DNA from: Haplosporangium gracile
Lineage: Eukaryota > Mortierellomycota > Mortierellomycetes > Mortierellales > Mortierellaceae
DNA: 26,630 bases
Assembly (NCBI GenBank): GCA_015499985.1
Contig: JAAAUF010000584.1
Location: 1-26,630 of the forward strand
Direction of reading: 5' to 3'
In this document: in pieces, positions 8,945 to 20,407 of the stretch
How the letters are laid out: each line of letters begins with the position of its first letter
Position numbering within the stretch: position 1 is the first letter of the stretch
Program-made: the position numbers and the translations under genes
Notes under the pieces: generated by a model
What the model was told of the DNA's origin: nothing
The model's database searches: none
Seen by the model: only the letters and a program-made list of their open reading frames with translations

Positions 8945-11708
8945 TGTGTGTTTTTTGTTTGTTTGAGAGGGGAGTGATTATGTATTTGGCGGAAGGGACG
9001 AAGAGTCGCCTGAGTGAAGGAGGGAGTTTATCGATCAATGCACCTCAGCACCTATTATAACAAAAAAACAAAGGACATTTGCAACTGAGAATGAGAATGA
9101 GGAGGAGGATGAGGATGAGAACCAATATAAAGGCGAGGATAAGAGTCAGGGATGAGAAGAGGTGAATGGGAGGAAAAGTTGGACAAGCCCAAACAATGAC
9201 GACGGAGTTTTGTACACAGCAACTCTCCCACAGCTTGTCTGTCTGTTCTCTCCTTCGGCAAGTCAAAGTACAAAGCGAATGCCAAGGCAAATGCAAAAAA
9301 GGAGACAGAAAGAGAAACAAGAGAGGTTATTATGCACTACCACGCCTTCGATGGCCCCGTACCATATTTCTTCATTTCTTCATTTCTTTTTTTTTTTTTT
9401 TCATTTTTCATTTTTCAATGACTAGCAAACCAACAACCATTCAATCAAGAACATAAACAACATGTCATACACAAACGCCCCAAACAATTAAAATGAAGGG
9501 ATTGTTAATGCATCCAACGGATTGTCATCGATATTCGGAATCATTTCCGAGGTAAGGGAAGAGACAGAAACAATGATGATGGGAAACAGCAAGAGCGGGC
9601 AAGCAGACCAACAAAAAAAAAAGGGTTAAGTGACTCAACAGCTTCGTCCATTCGTCTCTGGTCCTTTGTGTGTGTGTGTGTTTAGACCTCTGTCTCCTTC
9701 ATCTTTGTCATCCTCGTCACCCGACCACAACAATAGCCAAGTAACTGTTCCCTCTGTTTCTCTTCTCCCTCCACCCCTTGTGGGTACCTCTGTTCGTACC
9801 AGCGTCAACCCTGTACAACCCCTTGCTTTATTTTTTTTTCGCTTGTTAGTGGTCTTGGCGTTGGACGTTATGAGACCATCTTTTCCCAAAAAACAAAAAG
9901 AAAAAAAAGCGAATGCATCGGGAGAGGGGCGAAGGGGAGGCGAGTGGTGGCGAGTGGTGGTCGTGGGAAGATGACTGACTCCTCTCTTCCCTCTCGCTTT
10001 TACTATATTGCGCCTGATTCCACAGTAAACAAAGTGAATGAAGGAATGGGTAAAAAGATGTTCAGTGAGAGACGAAAAGAACTAGCGGAAAATCGACAGC
10101 CAATCAGCCGCCATTCAGATCTTGCGAAAAACGCGATTCTTGAGATTTTCTCCTTTCCTCTCAAGGTAAACTCGTCCAAAGGGGATATGTTATAGCTATG
10201 TGTGTGGTGCATGGTCAAGAGAAGATGCTATCCTCAAAGTTCAATACTTATGGCCTGGATACCAATACTCCTCCCTTTTCCTCTTCTCATCTCTCTCTAA
10301 CCTGCACCCCTTTGAATACGGTGAAATCTCTTATCGGGTTTCGGTGGCGTTATTATCAAAAACCAGGCATGTGATACCCCTTCCTTCCCTTCCTCGAGCC
10401 TTTTCTTTTGCCTTCTTGGCATACATACAAAAGCGACATGAAGTCAAGCTGAGAAAAAAAAGGTATACGATAAACAAAAGAAGTAGTTGGGTTGGAGACC
10501 CTAAGAAGAAGAGAACGAAGAGATATGTGGAGGTAGGTTACGCTGACTGTCTCTCCTTCTTTCTACTCAGAAAAGCATAATCTTCGGAAAATTATTTGAC
10601 CTCATCAGCCCTCAGCGGTTTTTCTCCTCGGAAAGGCCTTCCTTGTGATGATGGATGGGAGGAGGGGTAGAAACACACGCGCACAGTGCTGTAACAGAAG
10701 GAACGAAAAGAAAAAAATGTGAAAGGGAGAAACAGAAGGGCGACAACGACAGAAGTGACCAAGGGTATTCAACGACAAACAGACCCTGTGGTTATGAACA
10801 AAGAAGAAAAGCAGCGGTTGTGGTAGCGCACATCTAAAGCGGCGTATCATTTTGAGAGTGCCATGAATAAGGGAAGTACTGGAGAGTCGTGGGTAGTGTA
10901 TGTTGAGAAGAGTGACAAACAGGGTCTTTGGTGTGCGCGAGGTAGGGGTGTTTTGTATGGAGAGGGCGGTGAGTAAAGGAGACAAAAGAGAGAGTGTGTG
11001 TGTGCGGTACCTGTTGATGGTGTGATGTGCAAAGGAGAGGAGCGGTCGACGAAGAGGAAGAAGAAGAGGGTGTGTCCTGACTGATGGTGGGGTTAAAAGG
11101 TGTTCTACGCGAGTAGAGTGAGGTGGTAGTGAGGAAGTAGTTGGGGAGTTAGGTGTAGCAGCGAAGGAGGAAAGGAGAAGGTGGTGAGAGTGAGGGTGAG
11201 AGTGAGAGTGAGAGGGCTGAGGAAAGAAGAGAAAGAAAGAAGAAGAGCGAAGTTGATATAAAATGTATGGAGTGGGGGGGGAAAGAAAAAAAAAAGGGTG
11301 GCAACTGAAAAACACGATATATTTTGGAATTAAATAATTTTAGCAATGGCACATTTCGTATCACCCATCACCCATCACCATCAAATATCAATCATGAGTT
11401 TACTCTGCCCAACAATCCCCTTGCTTTGCTGCCTTTTCTTTTGTCGTTCATTTTCCTTGACAATAACATCCTCACCGCTGCTGCTGCTGCTACTGTCTGT
11501 TATTTCCCTAATAACAAACGGACAAACCACTCTCTCTCGCCTGGCCACACCAGCGACTATATGCTTGCATATGGCCCTCAAAACACATTTCCTTCTGCCC
11601 TTCAAAATAGCGCGTAACGTTGTACATTGTCTTTAATAATACAATACATCCTGCTCCTGCTCCTGCTCTTGCTCCTGCTCCTGCTCGAGCTCCTACCCTG
11701 CTCTACGC
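8945..11708. other. Large gene-free region upstream of the T-box gene
   Basis: About 2.7 kb lies between the T-box start and the stop of the twin-CX9C gene. It holds a purine-rich tract (9088-9180), poly-T (about 9387-9402), a TG run (9666-9681), GA-rich tracts (about 11040-11250) and a CCTGCT-type repeat (11649-11690). The longest frame (11315-10605, -) is Pro/Ser/Leu/His/Phe-rich purely from pyrimidine bias. It is best read as the upstream regulatory region of the T-box gene plus the 3' region of the neighbour. Confidence 0.5.
11649..11690. repeat. CCTGCT hexanucleotide repeat
   Basis: About seven imperfect copies of a CCTGCT unit (variants CTTGCT and CGAGCT) lie just beyond the 3' end of the twin-CX9C gene. 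They are probably a microsatellite in its 3' untranslated or intergenic sequence. Confidence 0.8.
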
Positions 11709-12540
11709 TCAAACACCTCCGCGGTACCCATACCCACTCGCAGCAGGCTTATCCCTCTCCTCCCTACCACCAACAGACACTCTAGGAGGTCCCGAAGGAG
11801 GCAACTTGCCATGCTCCTCAGTGCAATGGAAAAGTCGCTTCAACGACTCCAAGCAAATGGTGGGATCCTGCTGGTTCTTCATCACGCATGCGTCATAGTC
11901 CTTGATGAATGGATCGCACATCTCCTTGACATGCTTGATGATCGGCACGCTATTATGTTGTAGTAGTTATGTTTGTAAATGTCAGGGGAGTTTTTTTCCG
12001 GAGAATAGAATGGGGAGGAGAACCAAAAAGTAGCCAGCGTGAGAGAATAAGAAGGGATCGCAGGCCAATAGGAGAATATATGCCCTTTGTACTGAAATGG
12101 CAACGATAATGTATATGTGTAATAATAATATAGGTGATGGGCAGTGGCATAACTGATGTCGGTGATATGGTGGATGTAGAGTCGTAGCGAATAGGAGAAT
12201 TGATTTTGTTCGCTGTGTCGTTTTTCCTTGTTTTTTTTTCCTTGATCAATATCAAATCGACGCAATAATAAACTCGATACACTCATCACAATAAAAAGAA
12301 AACAGAACATATTCAATTTTACACAGGCCTGACATAACTGAAACAGAAGTGAGAAAGAAAACAGAAAACGTACTTGTCCTCGGAGCACTTGGCAAGGGCC
12401 CGCTTCTGGGTGATGCACTTGATGTCCCAGTTCTCAGGGTTCTGCGTCACGCACTTCTGGTACAGCTCCAACTGCAATCCACAGTGCTTCGTCACTAGTG
12501 CTACGGTATTGTCTGCAACGTCCATGTGGAATATGGTCAT
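11709..12540 (-). CDS. Twin-CX9C mitochondrial protein, CHCHD5/Mix14 family
   Basis: Two exons: from 12540 (or the inner Met at 12525) to 12374, and 11949-11709. They are separated by a 424-nt intron with donor GTACGT and acceptor AATAG. Numbered from the inner Met, cysteines fall at 15/25, 37/47, 62/72 and 83/93, which is four CX9C motifs forming two CHCH helical hairpins. The spacing and the KHVKEMCDPF...YDACV stretch fit human CHCHD5 and yeast Mix14/Mic14. Such proteins enter the mitochondrial intermembrane space through Mia40, which oxidises the paired cysteines. The exact role of this family is not settled. Total length is 130-135 aa, with a short basic, Gly-rich tail. The inner Met (MDVADNTVALV) aligns better with family N-termini; the outer adds MTIFH. 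Confidence 0.88.
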
Positions 12541-12954
12541 GTACTTCTTGGTAATGGAAGGGGAAAAGGGTTAATGGAATGAAAAGTTGATGCAACTTTT
12601 TCTTGGAAAGTGATCTACTGTAAGCATGTTTACGTGACTGTTATTGAAATGGAGAACGAAGCAGAGTGGACAGACATGAGAGCAAAAAGCGCGACCATGT
12701 TTTCATTTAGGGCGAGGAAGAAAGTTTCCTTTTCTGGAATTGTAACTATGCTTTCTCTTGTCAGAGCAGTATAAGAAAAGGTCATGTGCTTCAAGAGCTT
12801 GTATGCAAAAAGTTCTTTTGTGTAGGACAGATAGCACAAGTAGAGAATAGATGAAAAGAAAAGTAACTGGCACAGCAAAAGAAAAATAGCACTGATCCAA
12901 AGGGAGTAATCAAGCAATCAATCATCCACGGCCCGCCATAAGCATCATCCTTTC
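12541..12954. other. Intergenic stretch between two co-directional genes
   Basis: These 414 bases separate the RBR ligase stop from the CX9C gene start. They serve as terminator of the first and promoter of the second. The open frames across 12630-12917 are AT-rich with no family signature. The frame reading DGQIARDWCSQRVYDP just upstream is a shadow of the last RBR exon. Confidence 0.5.
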
Positions 12955-15900
12955 CTACGCTCGTGATCGCTTGGCTTGGATCATAAACACGTTGGGAACA
13001 CCAATCTCGGGCTATTTGTCCATCAGTAGCAAGAAAGTAGAAAATCATTCAGTTAGTCATCGATCCTCATGAAAGAAAATATTTCATACCTCATCAACGG
13101 CACACAAAGCCTACCTTCTCAAAGATGATGGCGGAGAGGTCGTCGGATCGTCGTCTTCTGCGATCATGGCGCATCGCCCCGGCATCAACCTGGCCATGTC
13201 CAGTATGTGGCGGTTCTCCTTCCATAACAGTGGCCAGCGTCTCAATCTGATCCGTATCACCATCGGCTTGAACATCATTGTCCTCCCATTCTTCAGGATG
13301 CTTCTCCCACTGATCATCCGATTCCTTCTCTACAGCAGGCTCCTCAACAGCCAGACGGCATCTAAAGAAGCCGCACCCAACATCCCATGCTTCCCGGCAC
13401 ACCCAGCAAAAGCGATGTCCGCACAGCATGCAATCCACCTTGTTGCATCCATCGTCCCGATGAATCAGAATGCAGCAGTTTGGGCACGGGTTCGTGTTGG
13501 CCAGCTTCCACTGCATCGTTCCAGTATCCAGGTCCGATCGCTCTTTGCCCTTGTGTCCCATAGAGCCAGCCAATGACGAGGTGTACGGTGAATAGCTGTC
13601 GACCTTGCTAGCTCGGCTTCGTCGAGATGTGGTTGTGTTGGTCGTAATGACCGACCTCATGTGGTCAAAGCAACTCTCTGACTCGTGGTGGCTCGACACT
13701 CCGCACTGCAAACACAATTCCAGATCGCAGTTGTTGCTATCATATCGATCAAGCGGAACGAATGCGATGTTAGAACATGGACCAACAATTGAGGTAAAAA
13801 GAGAGGCAGGGTTTTAGCGACAACTATAGAGAGAGAGAGTGAGAGAGAGAGAGAGAGAAAGAGAGAGAGATCTTACCACCACTCCCAGCGGCACCAGCGC
13901 ACATGCAAGAACTGAAGTTCTTTCCACTGTTCAGGCCGAACCTCAAGACTCAACAACTCCTGGCTAAAGCGCACCAGAGCCTTTTTCACCTCCAATCGGC
14001 GTTTGTTCTCTGCACGAGTAATGATCTTGGAGCGGTCGGCGATCGTCCGTTTTGGTATCCTGACAGACTCGATCGTAACTCCCCCGCACGGATCTGCGAC
14101 TGTGGTGACTTTGCCAGGTGCAGCGATCCCTGTAACTTCAGTAGGGATACCCAGATGACCATATTCTTCCGTTTCCTTCACAGTATCAGTTCGAGTAACC
14201 ACCCTCATGCTGTCGTTCTGCTCCGGGGGTTGTAGGTTGAACAGCTCGATCAAAGACACCATTAGATCCTTGTACATCTCCAGAACGCCAGTCGGCTTGG
14301 CAGGCTGCTGCTGTTTTCTCTGAAACAATGAGCTCGGGGCGGATCTGTAGGCCGAATCCTGTTGAGGGTGAGCTGCCCGCGCATCGAGATGCGGCTGAAA
14401 GTCGACTGACTGTCCTCCTGCAGGTGCTGCGTGACTCCCCAACTGAAATGTCCGAGCATTCGAATGTTGCCCTGGGTCAACTGGGGCTGGAGCTGGAGTC
14501 GGTGTCGGCGGTGCAGCTCCTCCGCCTAGAGCGCGCATAGCCAGACTTGAAAAGTACGACTGAGCCATTGAAGGAAGCGTGGCTGCATTGCCTTGAGGAG
14601 TGCCGCAGAATGATCGATAGTCTTTGATGAATTGCTGGACGAGCCCCTGTGCTCGGACATCGCGCTTTGAGTGTCCAGTGCCGCTGTACTTGTGTCGTTT
14701 GCGTCCGTCCATTGACGAAAACTTCGTAGACGCCGACGAGGTTGATGCAGATGCCTCAGGGTTCAGACCTTCCAAGAACAAGAGCGATTTTAGCTGCTCC
14801 AGAAGGCTCTCGAACAAGGGCAGAAGATCCCGCGAAGGCAGACTCACAATCGACTGTTTGACACGGGAAATGGCGACCTCGTTATCGCATCCATTACAGA
14901 ATCGCGAGAATGAGCGGTATGGCTGATTGTACTGCTGATATTGAGCGAGTGTTTCCTGGTCCACATACTAAAGAGAGTTGAAACGAAGAAGGGTAAAGGT
15001 AGGTTAAAACAACCGACACGTGTCACAGCATTGATCCCGAAGGCAAGTGACAAGTGGAAATTATTTTTTTAGTTGCACCAATGTCTAATAGAAAGAGACT
15101 CGAGTAATTGTTGTACCTTGGACCATTCTGCGAGAGGGAGGGGATCTTGGCAGACTGGGCACTTGATCTTTGTAACGTCCAGTCCCCATGAGTTGCTGAC
15201 GACCTCTTTGACGTATCTATTTTGCAGGATACACAGGTACGATAAAAACACTGGTCAGTAACAGATTTCGGATATATCCGTATGCTGCTGTTAATATAGG
15301 TGGTCTCTTGTGTCCTTTGTGTAATAAAAGGCGAGCATTGATATTTCTACGCGTGGTACGAACAATTTTTTTTTCTTTTTTGGTTTGTTTGGTATGTAAG
15401 AAGGGAAAGGAGAGAGGGTGCTGTACTGTGCAATGGCATTTAAGGCTGGTCCAATCAGACGCCGGATTATCAAATGACCATGTTTTTGTTTTTTGAGTTC
15501 ATTTTTACAATTCATACAACATAGTTCACCCTTTTTTTTTTTTTTTTGGTTCGAGTTGAGGAGAGATGTGTATCCATAAACAAGAAGACTCTGGTACATA
15601 CTTCTGGAAGCAATCTCTGCAAAATTGATCTCGGCACAACTCGAGGCAAAAGTCCAGCCGTGAGTCAAAGCAGATCGAGCACCGTTGGAGATAGTACTCC
15701 ATTTCATTCGACATTGCGTCGCCTTCTGATTCGTCGTCGCTGCCGTTGTCGTATTCATGATCATGCTCGTACTCGTGGTCATGGTCGTGGTCGTGGTTGT
15801 GCTGCTCGTGATGCTGCTGTGCACCGTCATAGTCCATGGTTGACTCAGAGTTGTTGTTGTGCCTTGGCAAGGGTTGACGAAATTGGAGCTGTTGCTGCTG

Positions 15901-17874
15901 CTGTGTCAGTGGTGGTGGAGGAGCAAAAGAATGTTGGTTGAAGTGGGCTCGTTGAGAGGATGCCTGTGCCTGTGTTCGTGTTGTTGCTGCTGCAGTTGTT
16001 GTTGATGAGGATAAGGCTGGTGAGGCAGATGAAGAGGAGGCTGCGTTCCAAGGTGTTTGGCGTGGTGGCGGTGGAAGAGGAGGGAAGGCAAGTCTGAAGC
16101 TAGAGGAAGAGCCGCCAGTCACATTGGATGACGATGAGGAAGAGGATGATGATGACATAGGCGTCCGTCTTGTTGTCGTTGTCGTCGTTGTTGCTGCTGG
16201 TTGGGTATGAGTCGAGGGATTGTTGTTATTTGTAAAGTGTCGACGCTGTGTGCTTGTTGAAGTAGAAGACGAAGGAGAGGATGAAAAGAAAGAGAATAGG
16301 AAAGAAGGCGATGATGGTTTTGATGTCGTTGATGTGGTGTTTTTGATAATGTTCCTGTGGTTGGTTGCAGTTGTTGTTATCTTCTCGAGAGAGGAGGAAG
16401 AAGAATGTGGCTGATCAGAAGAAGGAGAAGAGGAAGAGGAAGAAGAGGCGATCAGGCTGAGGATCTGAAAGATACTCAGGGGGATAACGAGACGTGGGGT
16501 CAGGCAGACGAGGAGCGGGAGAGAGTAAGCCACAAAGAGGCTCTGGAGAGACCACGCCTGCAGGTGGGAAAGAAGAGCTCGCTGGAGAAGTAATGGTAAC
16601 GAGCCACGACTACTACAGGTGTAGGTGGAAGAGTGGTGACAGCAGGTAGGGTTGAAGGGAAGTAACAAGAGGTCTGTGGGGGAACAATAATGGCCGAGGA
16701 GACTACTAGATTGATCCTTGTCCGAAGTAGTGGTACTTGAAGAAAAAGAAGGAGAAGAGACGATAACGACCAGTCGGAAGGGAAAGAGAAAAGAAAGCGA
16801 AAGGGAGCCAAGGCCGAAGAGGGGAACTGTCTGTCGTCTGAAGGCAAAGGAGGGGGACAGGCCGGGAATGTCAGCAGGTGATAGCAGTCGTCTTTGTCCT
16901 TGTCCTTGTTTTTGCTGTTGATAACGACCTTTATTTTTTATAATATTATTCGCGCGAGGGGCAGCGGCGGGAGACAGAGGTTGCTCTTCCTGTTCCGGTT
17001 CTTGTTCTGGTAAGAGTGGTTGTCGGGAGCGAGGATGGGGATGGGCGACAGGGGCAAGAAGGTGAGTCTCGTTGGTTTCGAGTAGGCTGCTACTGTTGTT
17101 GTTGTCGTCGTCGTCGTCGTCGTGTGTTGTCGTCGAGTCGTCTTGTTGTTCTGGCGCAGTCTTTGCAGCAGCAGGAGTGATGTCGTTAGGTGATGCAGTA
17201 ACACTACTCACAGGTACTGGTGGGGACGAATGAGTTGACAGCGACAAGGACGATGTCGAAATAGAAGGAGGAGGTAATGTCAACAAAGTTGGTGAGGAAG
17301 GAGGAAGTGAATGAGAAGGAGAATGGGAAAAGAAAATGGATAGGGAAGAAGGGGAGGAAGAAGAAGGAGAAGAAGAAGGAAAAGTAGGAAGAGTCAAAGC
17401 CGAGGAGGGCACGAGGGGCGGAGAGGAAGAAGAAGCAGTCGTGGTTGTAGTGGAGGGTGGGAATGAGGGTAGGAGTGGGAGTGGGAGTGGCGAAGGAGAA
17501 GGACTCGCGACTGAGGGTGTTTCCGTGGCTGGTGTCGATGGTGACTGTCCGGGTAAGAGGGGTACAGATGCAGGTGAGAGTGAAGGTGAACGTGGTGAGT
17601 TGGTAGAAGGAGGGGGAGTCATAATTGCTATCGTCGAGGAAGAAGAAGGAGGAGTAAAGGAAAGGGACGAGTCTGCTGCCAGTGTAGTTGTGGTTGTAGT
17701 TGTAGTCATTCCTGTTGTTGTTGTGCTTTGTTCCGAAGCCAAGGACTCGCCTTGACTCCTGTTATCATCGAATAAGGCGGCCTTGCTCATCCACGAGGAT
17801 AGCAGGCCCACGTCCTGCTCCTCTGCCTCGCTTGCTGCCATTGACCTGATATTCTGGTCCTCGTTTGCATTCAT
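12955..17874 (-). CDS. RBR (RING1-IBR-RING2) E3 ubiquitin ligase, 1380 aa
   Basis: Five exons: 17874-15602, 15216-15117, 14967-13877, 13736-13115 and 13011-12955. All junction phases close, and the last exon encodes PEIGVPNVFMIQAKRSRA. RING1 starts at Cys732 (CSICFDSRLDFCLELC, then FCRDCFQK) and ends with CPVC at 777-780. The IBR begins with C815/C818 and resumes at C1155-x2-C1158-x4-C1163-x2-C1166, ending in a HHESESC zinc ligand set. RING2 is NPCPNC...DDGCNKVDC..C...FCWVC, with the catalytic Cys expected at C1252. RBR ligases take ubiquitin from E2 onto this Cys before passing it to substrate. The first 700 residues are Ser/Thr/Pro-rich, with a His/Asp repeat before RING1. Start taken as ATG 17874; a hydrophobic stretch coded at about 16400-16850 looks atypical, so the N-terminal model, or an alternative start at 16158, is uncertain. 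Confidence 0.88.
13829..13870. repeat. GA dinucleotide repeat inside RBR intron 3
   Basis: A nearly pure (GA)n run of about 42 bases, read as (CT)n on the coding strand, starts just after the donor GTAAGA of the 140-nt intron 13737-13876. It is a microsatellite and a likely length polymorphism. It does not remove the donor or acceptor. Confidence 0.85.
15735..15830 (-). repeat. In-frame His/Asp/Glu repeat coding tract
   Basis: Degenerate trinucleotide-pair repeats (GTCATG/GTCGTG on the + strand) encode alternating His-Asp and His-Glu residues followed by an acidic run (DNGSDDESEGD), placed 20-50 residues before RING1. The chemistry would suit weak metal binding or simply a disordered linker. 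Confidence 0.75.
17092..17125. repeat. GTT/CGT trinucleotide run in RBR exon 1
   Basis: Runs of GTT then CGT on the + strand encode a short Asp-rich then Asn-rich tract on the gene strand (DDDDDDNNNNS). It is one of several homopolymer-coding runs that make the N-terminal part of the ligase low in complexity. Confidence 0.7.
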
Positions 17875-19258
17875 TGCAAGGTGCACTTAAAGGAAGTCAA
17901 GTTTGTGACTGGGTAGGTTTCTGAGTTGCTGGCTTTTCTTAAGAAACAAGGTTGCTGTGCCTAGAGAGTGATTGAATTCTCAAGTTGGTGGCAAACTTGT
18001 CTGTAAAGGTTCGGAGCAAAAAAAAAGTGCAATGGAGAGTAGTGCAGTGGAGAGCAGTGTAGTGGAGAGCAGTGAATGAAATGCGTCGGGAAAGAAAGAA
18101 GGGGAGTGAAGAGTGAATGAACGAAAGAAGGAAGGAAGGATGAAAAAGAGTGCATGCATTCCTCCAAGGTCTTTTTTGTTTTATGTTCAAGTCTACTCCA
18201 CAACATACACACGCGCACACAGAAAAAAAAGGAGAGACGCCCTATTCCCTCCCCCTCTGACATCTCTCCTTTTCCTCTCCTTCTCCCTCTCCCTCTCCTT
18301 CTCCCTCTGTGCACGTCCGCACCGATGGCCCCCCAATGGGTCAAAGGAAAATAAAAATGATTATTTTAGTTTGATCTGCGTCCACTCCGACCCTTCCAGT
18401 TCCTCGCAGACCCTCGCTCCTGTCCGCCCCCATTCCTTTCCTCGGGGTTGTTTAGACCTATTCATCATATTCACTCGACAAAGACGGGAACGCAAGGCAA
18501 TGGAGAGGCGAGAAATGGACGGGCGAGGCATTGGGCCTAAGCATCGACGAAAAAATACTGAGGACGAAGACATAACAGAAGAGGGCGATAATTACTGTCA
18601 CGCGCGCATTGAACAAGGGGTGTGCGTGCACATTCACTTCTACCCACACTATTCACACACAACCAAGGACACAAAGTCCATTTTACAGAATCCGGACCTG
18701 TGCACTCGCAAAAAGGAGAAAGGGAAGCACGGGAACCATGCGGATATTTTTGTTGGTGTCTGTTGTTTGTTGTCCATCTGTCCATCTTTCTCATCAACAA
18801 AGATCAAGATCGTAGGGAGAAAGAAGATCCCAGACAGGGTCAGGGAAGGAGTACCGAGCAAGTAAACCAGTAGTGATTAGATGGAAGAAGCATAGTAGTA
18901 TTGAATCGTGGATTTTTTTTATTTCTCTCGAAAAAGACGATACAATGGATGCCCAAGGATGAAAAAAGTATCGAGCTAGATCTATTATCACATCGATAAA
19001 TAGAGAGAGAGAAAGAAATTTAAATGTTAACGACTTTTCGTCTTTCTTTTTTGGTGTTTGTTGGTTATAAAAAGAAAAAAAGAACCAAACTCCCTGTATA
19101 TTGTGGCGAAAAGGTAATAAAATCAGGAAAACGAAGGTTGTCCACATGTAGGTTCGGACAATGTAGATAAGTTTTGAAGCATCATATTAAAACATAGTTT
19201 TAAACCGCCACAAAAAGAAAAGAGTGGTTCACACGAACAGGAGTAAGAGACTTACAGT
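17875..19258. other. Intergenic region upstream of the RBR ligase gene
   Basis: These 1.4 kb carry the RBR promoter and the 3' flank of RPS18. They contain three 15-bp tandem copies (18031-18075), a C/T tract on the + strand (about 18241-18309) and A/T-rich sequence at 18900-19250. A 250-codon + strand frame at 18113-18865 changes composition abruptly along its length and shows no domain; I do not accept it as a gene. Confidence 0.5.
18031..18075. repeat. 15-bp tandem repeat, three copies
   Basis: Three head-to-tail units at 18031-18045, 18046-18060 and 18061-18075 follow the consensus AGTGGAGAGCAGTGT with 1-3 changes each. They lie about 160-200 bases upstream of the RBR ligase start and so within its likely leader or promoter. 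Confidence 0.85.
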
Positions 19259-20407
19259 TTACTTCTTCTTGGAGACACCGACAACGCGACCGCGACGACC
19301 AGTGGTCTTGGTGTGCTGACCACGGACACGGACGCCCCAGTAGTGACGGAGACCACGATGGGCACGGATCTTCTTGAGACGCTCCAAATCCTCACGCATC
19401 TGGTTGTCAAGACCGTTAGCCAAAAGCTGGGTGTACTTTCCATCAGTGAAGTTCTTCTGTCTGTTAAGGAACCACTGGGGAACCTTGTACTGGGTGGGGT
19501 TCTGCATGATGGTGACGAGGCGCTCGAGCTCTTCGTTGGTAAGCTCACCGGCTCTATTGAGGACAAAAGGAAGAATGCAATGATGGACAGATGGTCAGCC
19601 TCATAGTCCTTGAAGGTATAAAAAGTATATTCCTGGATACAATGTCTGATTGCCTCCTGAGAATATGATCACTGGTCTCCGAAGTCATGTCGATGGGTGC
19701 ACAGCAGTTGGTGACGGCGGTGTTAAAGAAAGAGTAATTTAAAAGTAGTTGCTCCTTCTCATGAAATGATACGGGCTGACCCCATAGTCCCTATTCGGTC
19801 GAGTTGGATTGTTTAAGGCTCTCTCGTTCCATTGACCTGGAGTGTCTCTGGCACAAAATGGAGACAGGTTCCTGGTGGCCAGTTGACCAGGTCGTATGGG
19901 AGTGATAGTGAGAAATGGTGGTGTGATCCTGTATCCATGCTTTAGACTTTAGCAGAGAATAACGACCATTCTTGAACCAATTGCTGTTGCTGTTACTGTT
20001 GTGTTTAACCCTGCTGTCGCTGTCATTTGCTTGACTTGTTACGCCACTGTCCTGGCTCTCCAATTGTATCCAGCTCTCCCGTTGTAGTGGTGTGAAGTTG
20101 CTAAAAACTAGCACGCACCTCTTCTTCAAGTCGATATCAGCCTTCTTGCAGACCAAGTTGGCATAACGACGACCGACACCCTTGATGTTAGTCTATTATG
20201 TTTCGGAAAGATGAAAATAAAAAGTATAAGTTAAAAAAAAAACGCTCCTAAGGCCAGTATACAAGTCCAAAGATTAAGTATTATTGAAAAAAAAAGATGT
20301 TGGGTTTTGCTTACCATGGCGAACATGATCTTAGTCTTGCCCTCCACGTTCGTGTTAAGAACACGAAGAATGTGCTGGAACTGGCCTTTCTCAGGAACAA
20401 GGAGAGA
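19259..20407 (-). CDS. RPS18: 40S ribosomal protein uS13 (RPS18), first codon exon upstream
   Basis: Coding exons 20407-20315, 20192-20119 and 19553-19259 join in phase to read [20 protein letters not shown], then [20 protein letters not shown], then AGELT...[16 protein letters not shown] and [13 protein letters not shown]. This is the full small-subunit head protein uS13, which contacts tRNA and the inter-subunit bridge. The acceptor before Ser2 (AATAACAG) implies that the initiator ATG lies alone in an upstream exon. An ATG directly followed by GTAGCG at 20852-20850 would fit, giving 154 aa, but this is tentative. The introns are 122 and 565 nt, both ending in AATAG. It is divergent with RPL19, matching co-expression of ribosomal genes. 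Confidence 0.95.

Noticed and set aside
10605..11315. 236-codon open frame on the - strand
   Set aside because: Pro/Ser/Leu/His/Phe-rich through pyrimidine bias; no domain, no splice context, and frames on the other strand are equally open.
18113..18865. 250-codon open frame on the + strand
   Set aside because: Composition shifts abruptly along its length, it crosses the tandem repeat flank and C/T tract upstream of the RBR gene, and it has no recognisable motif.
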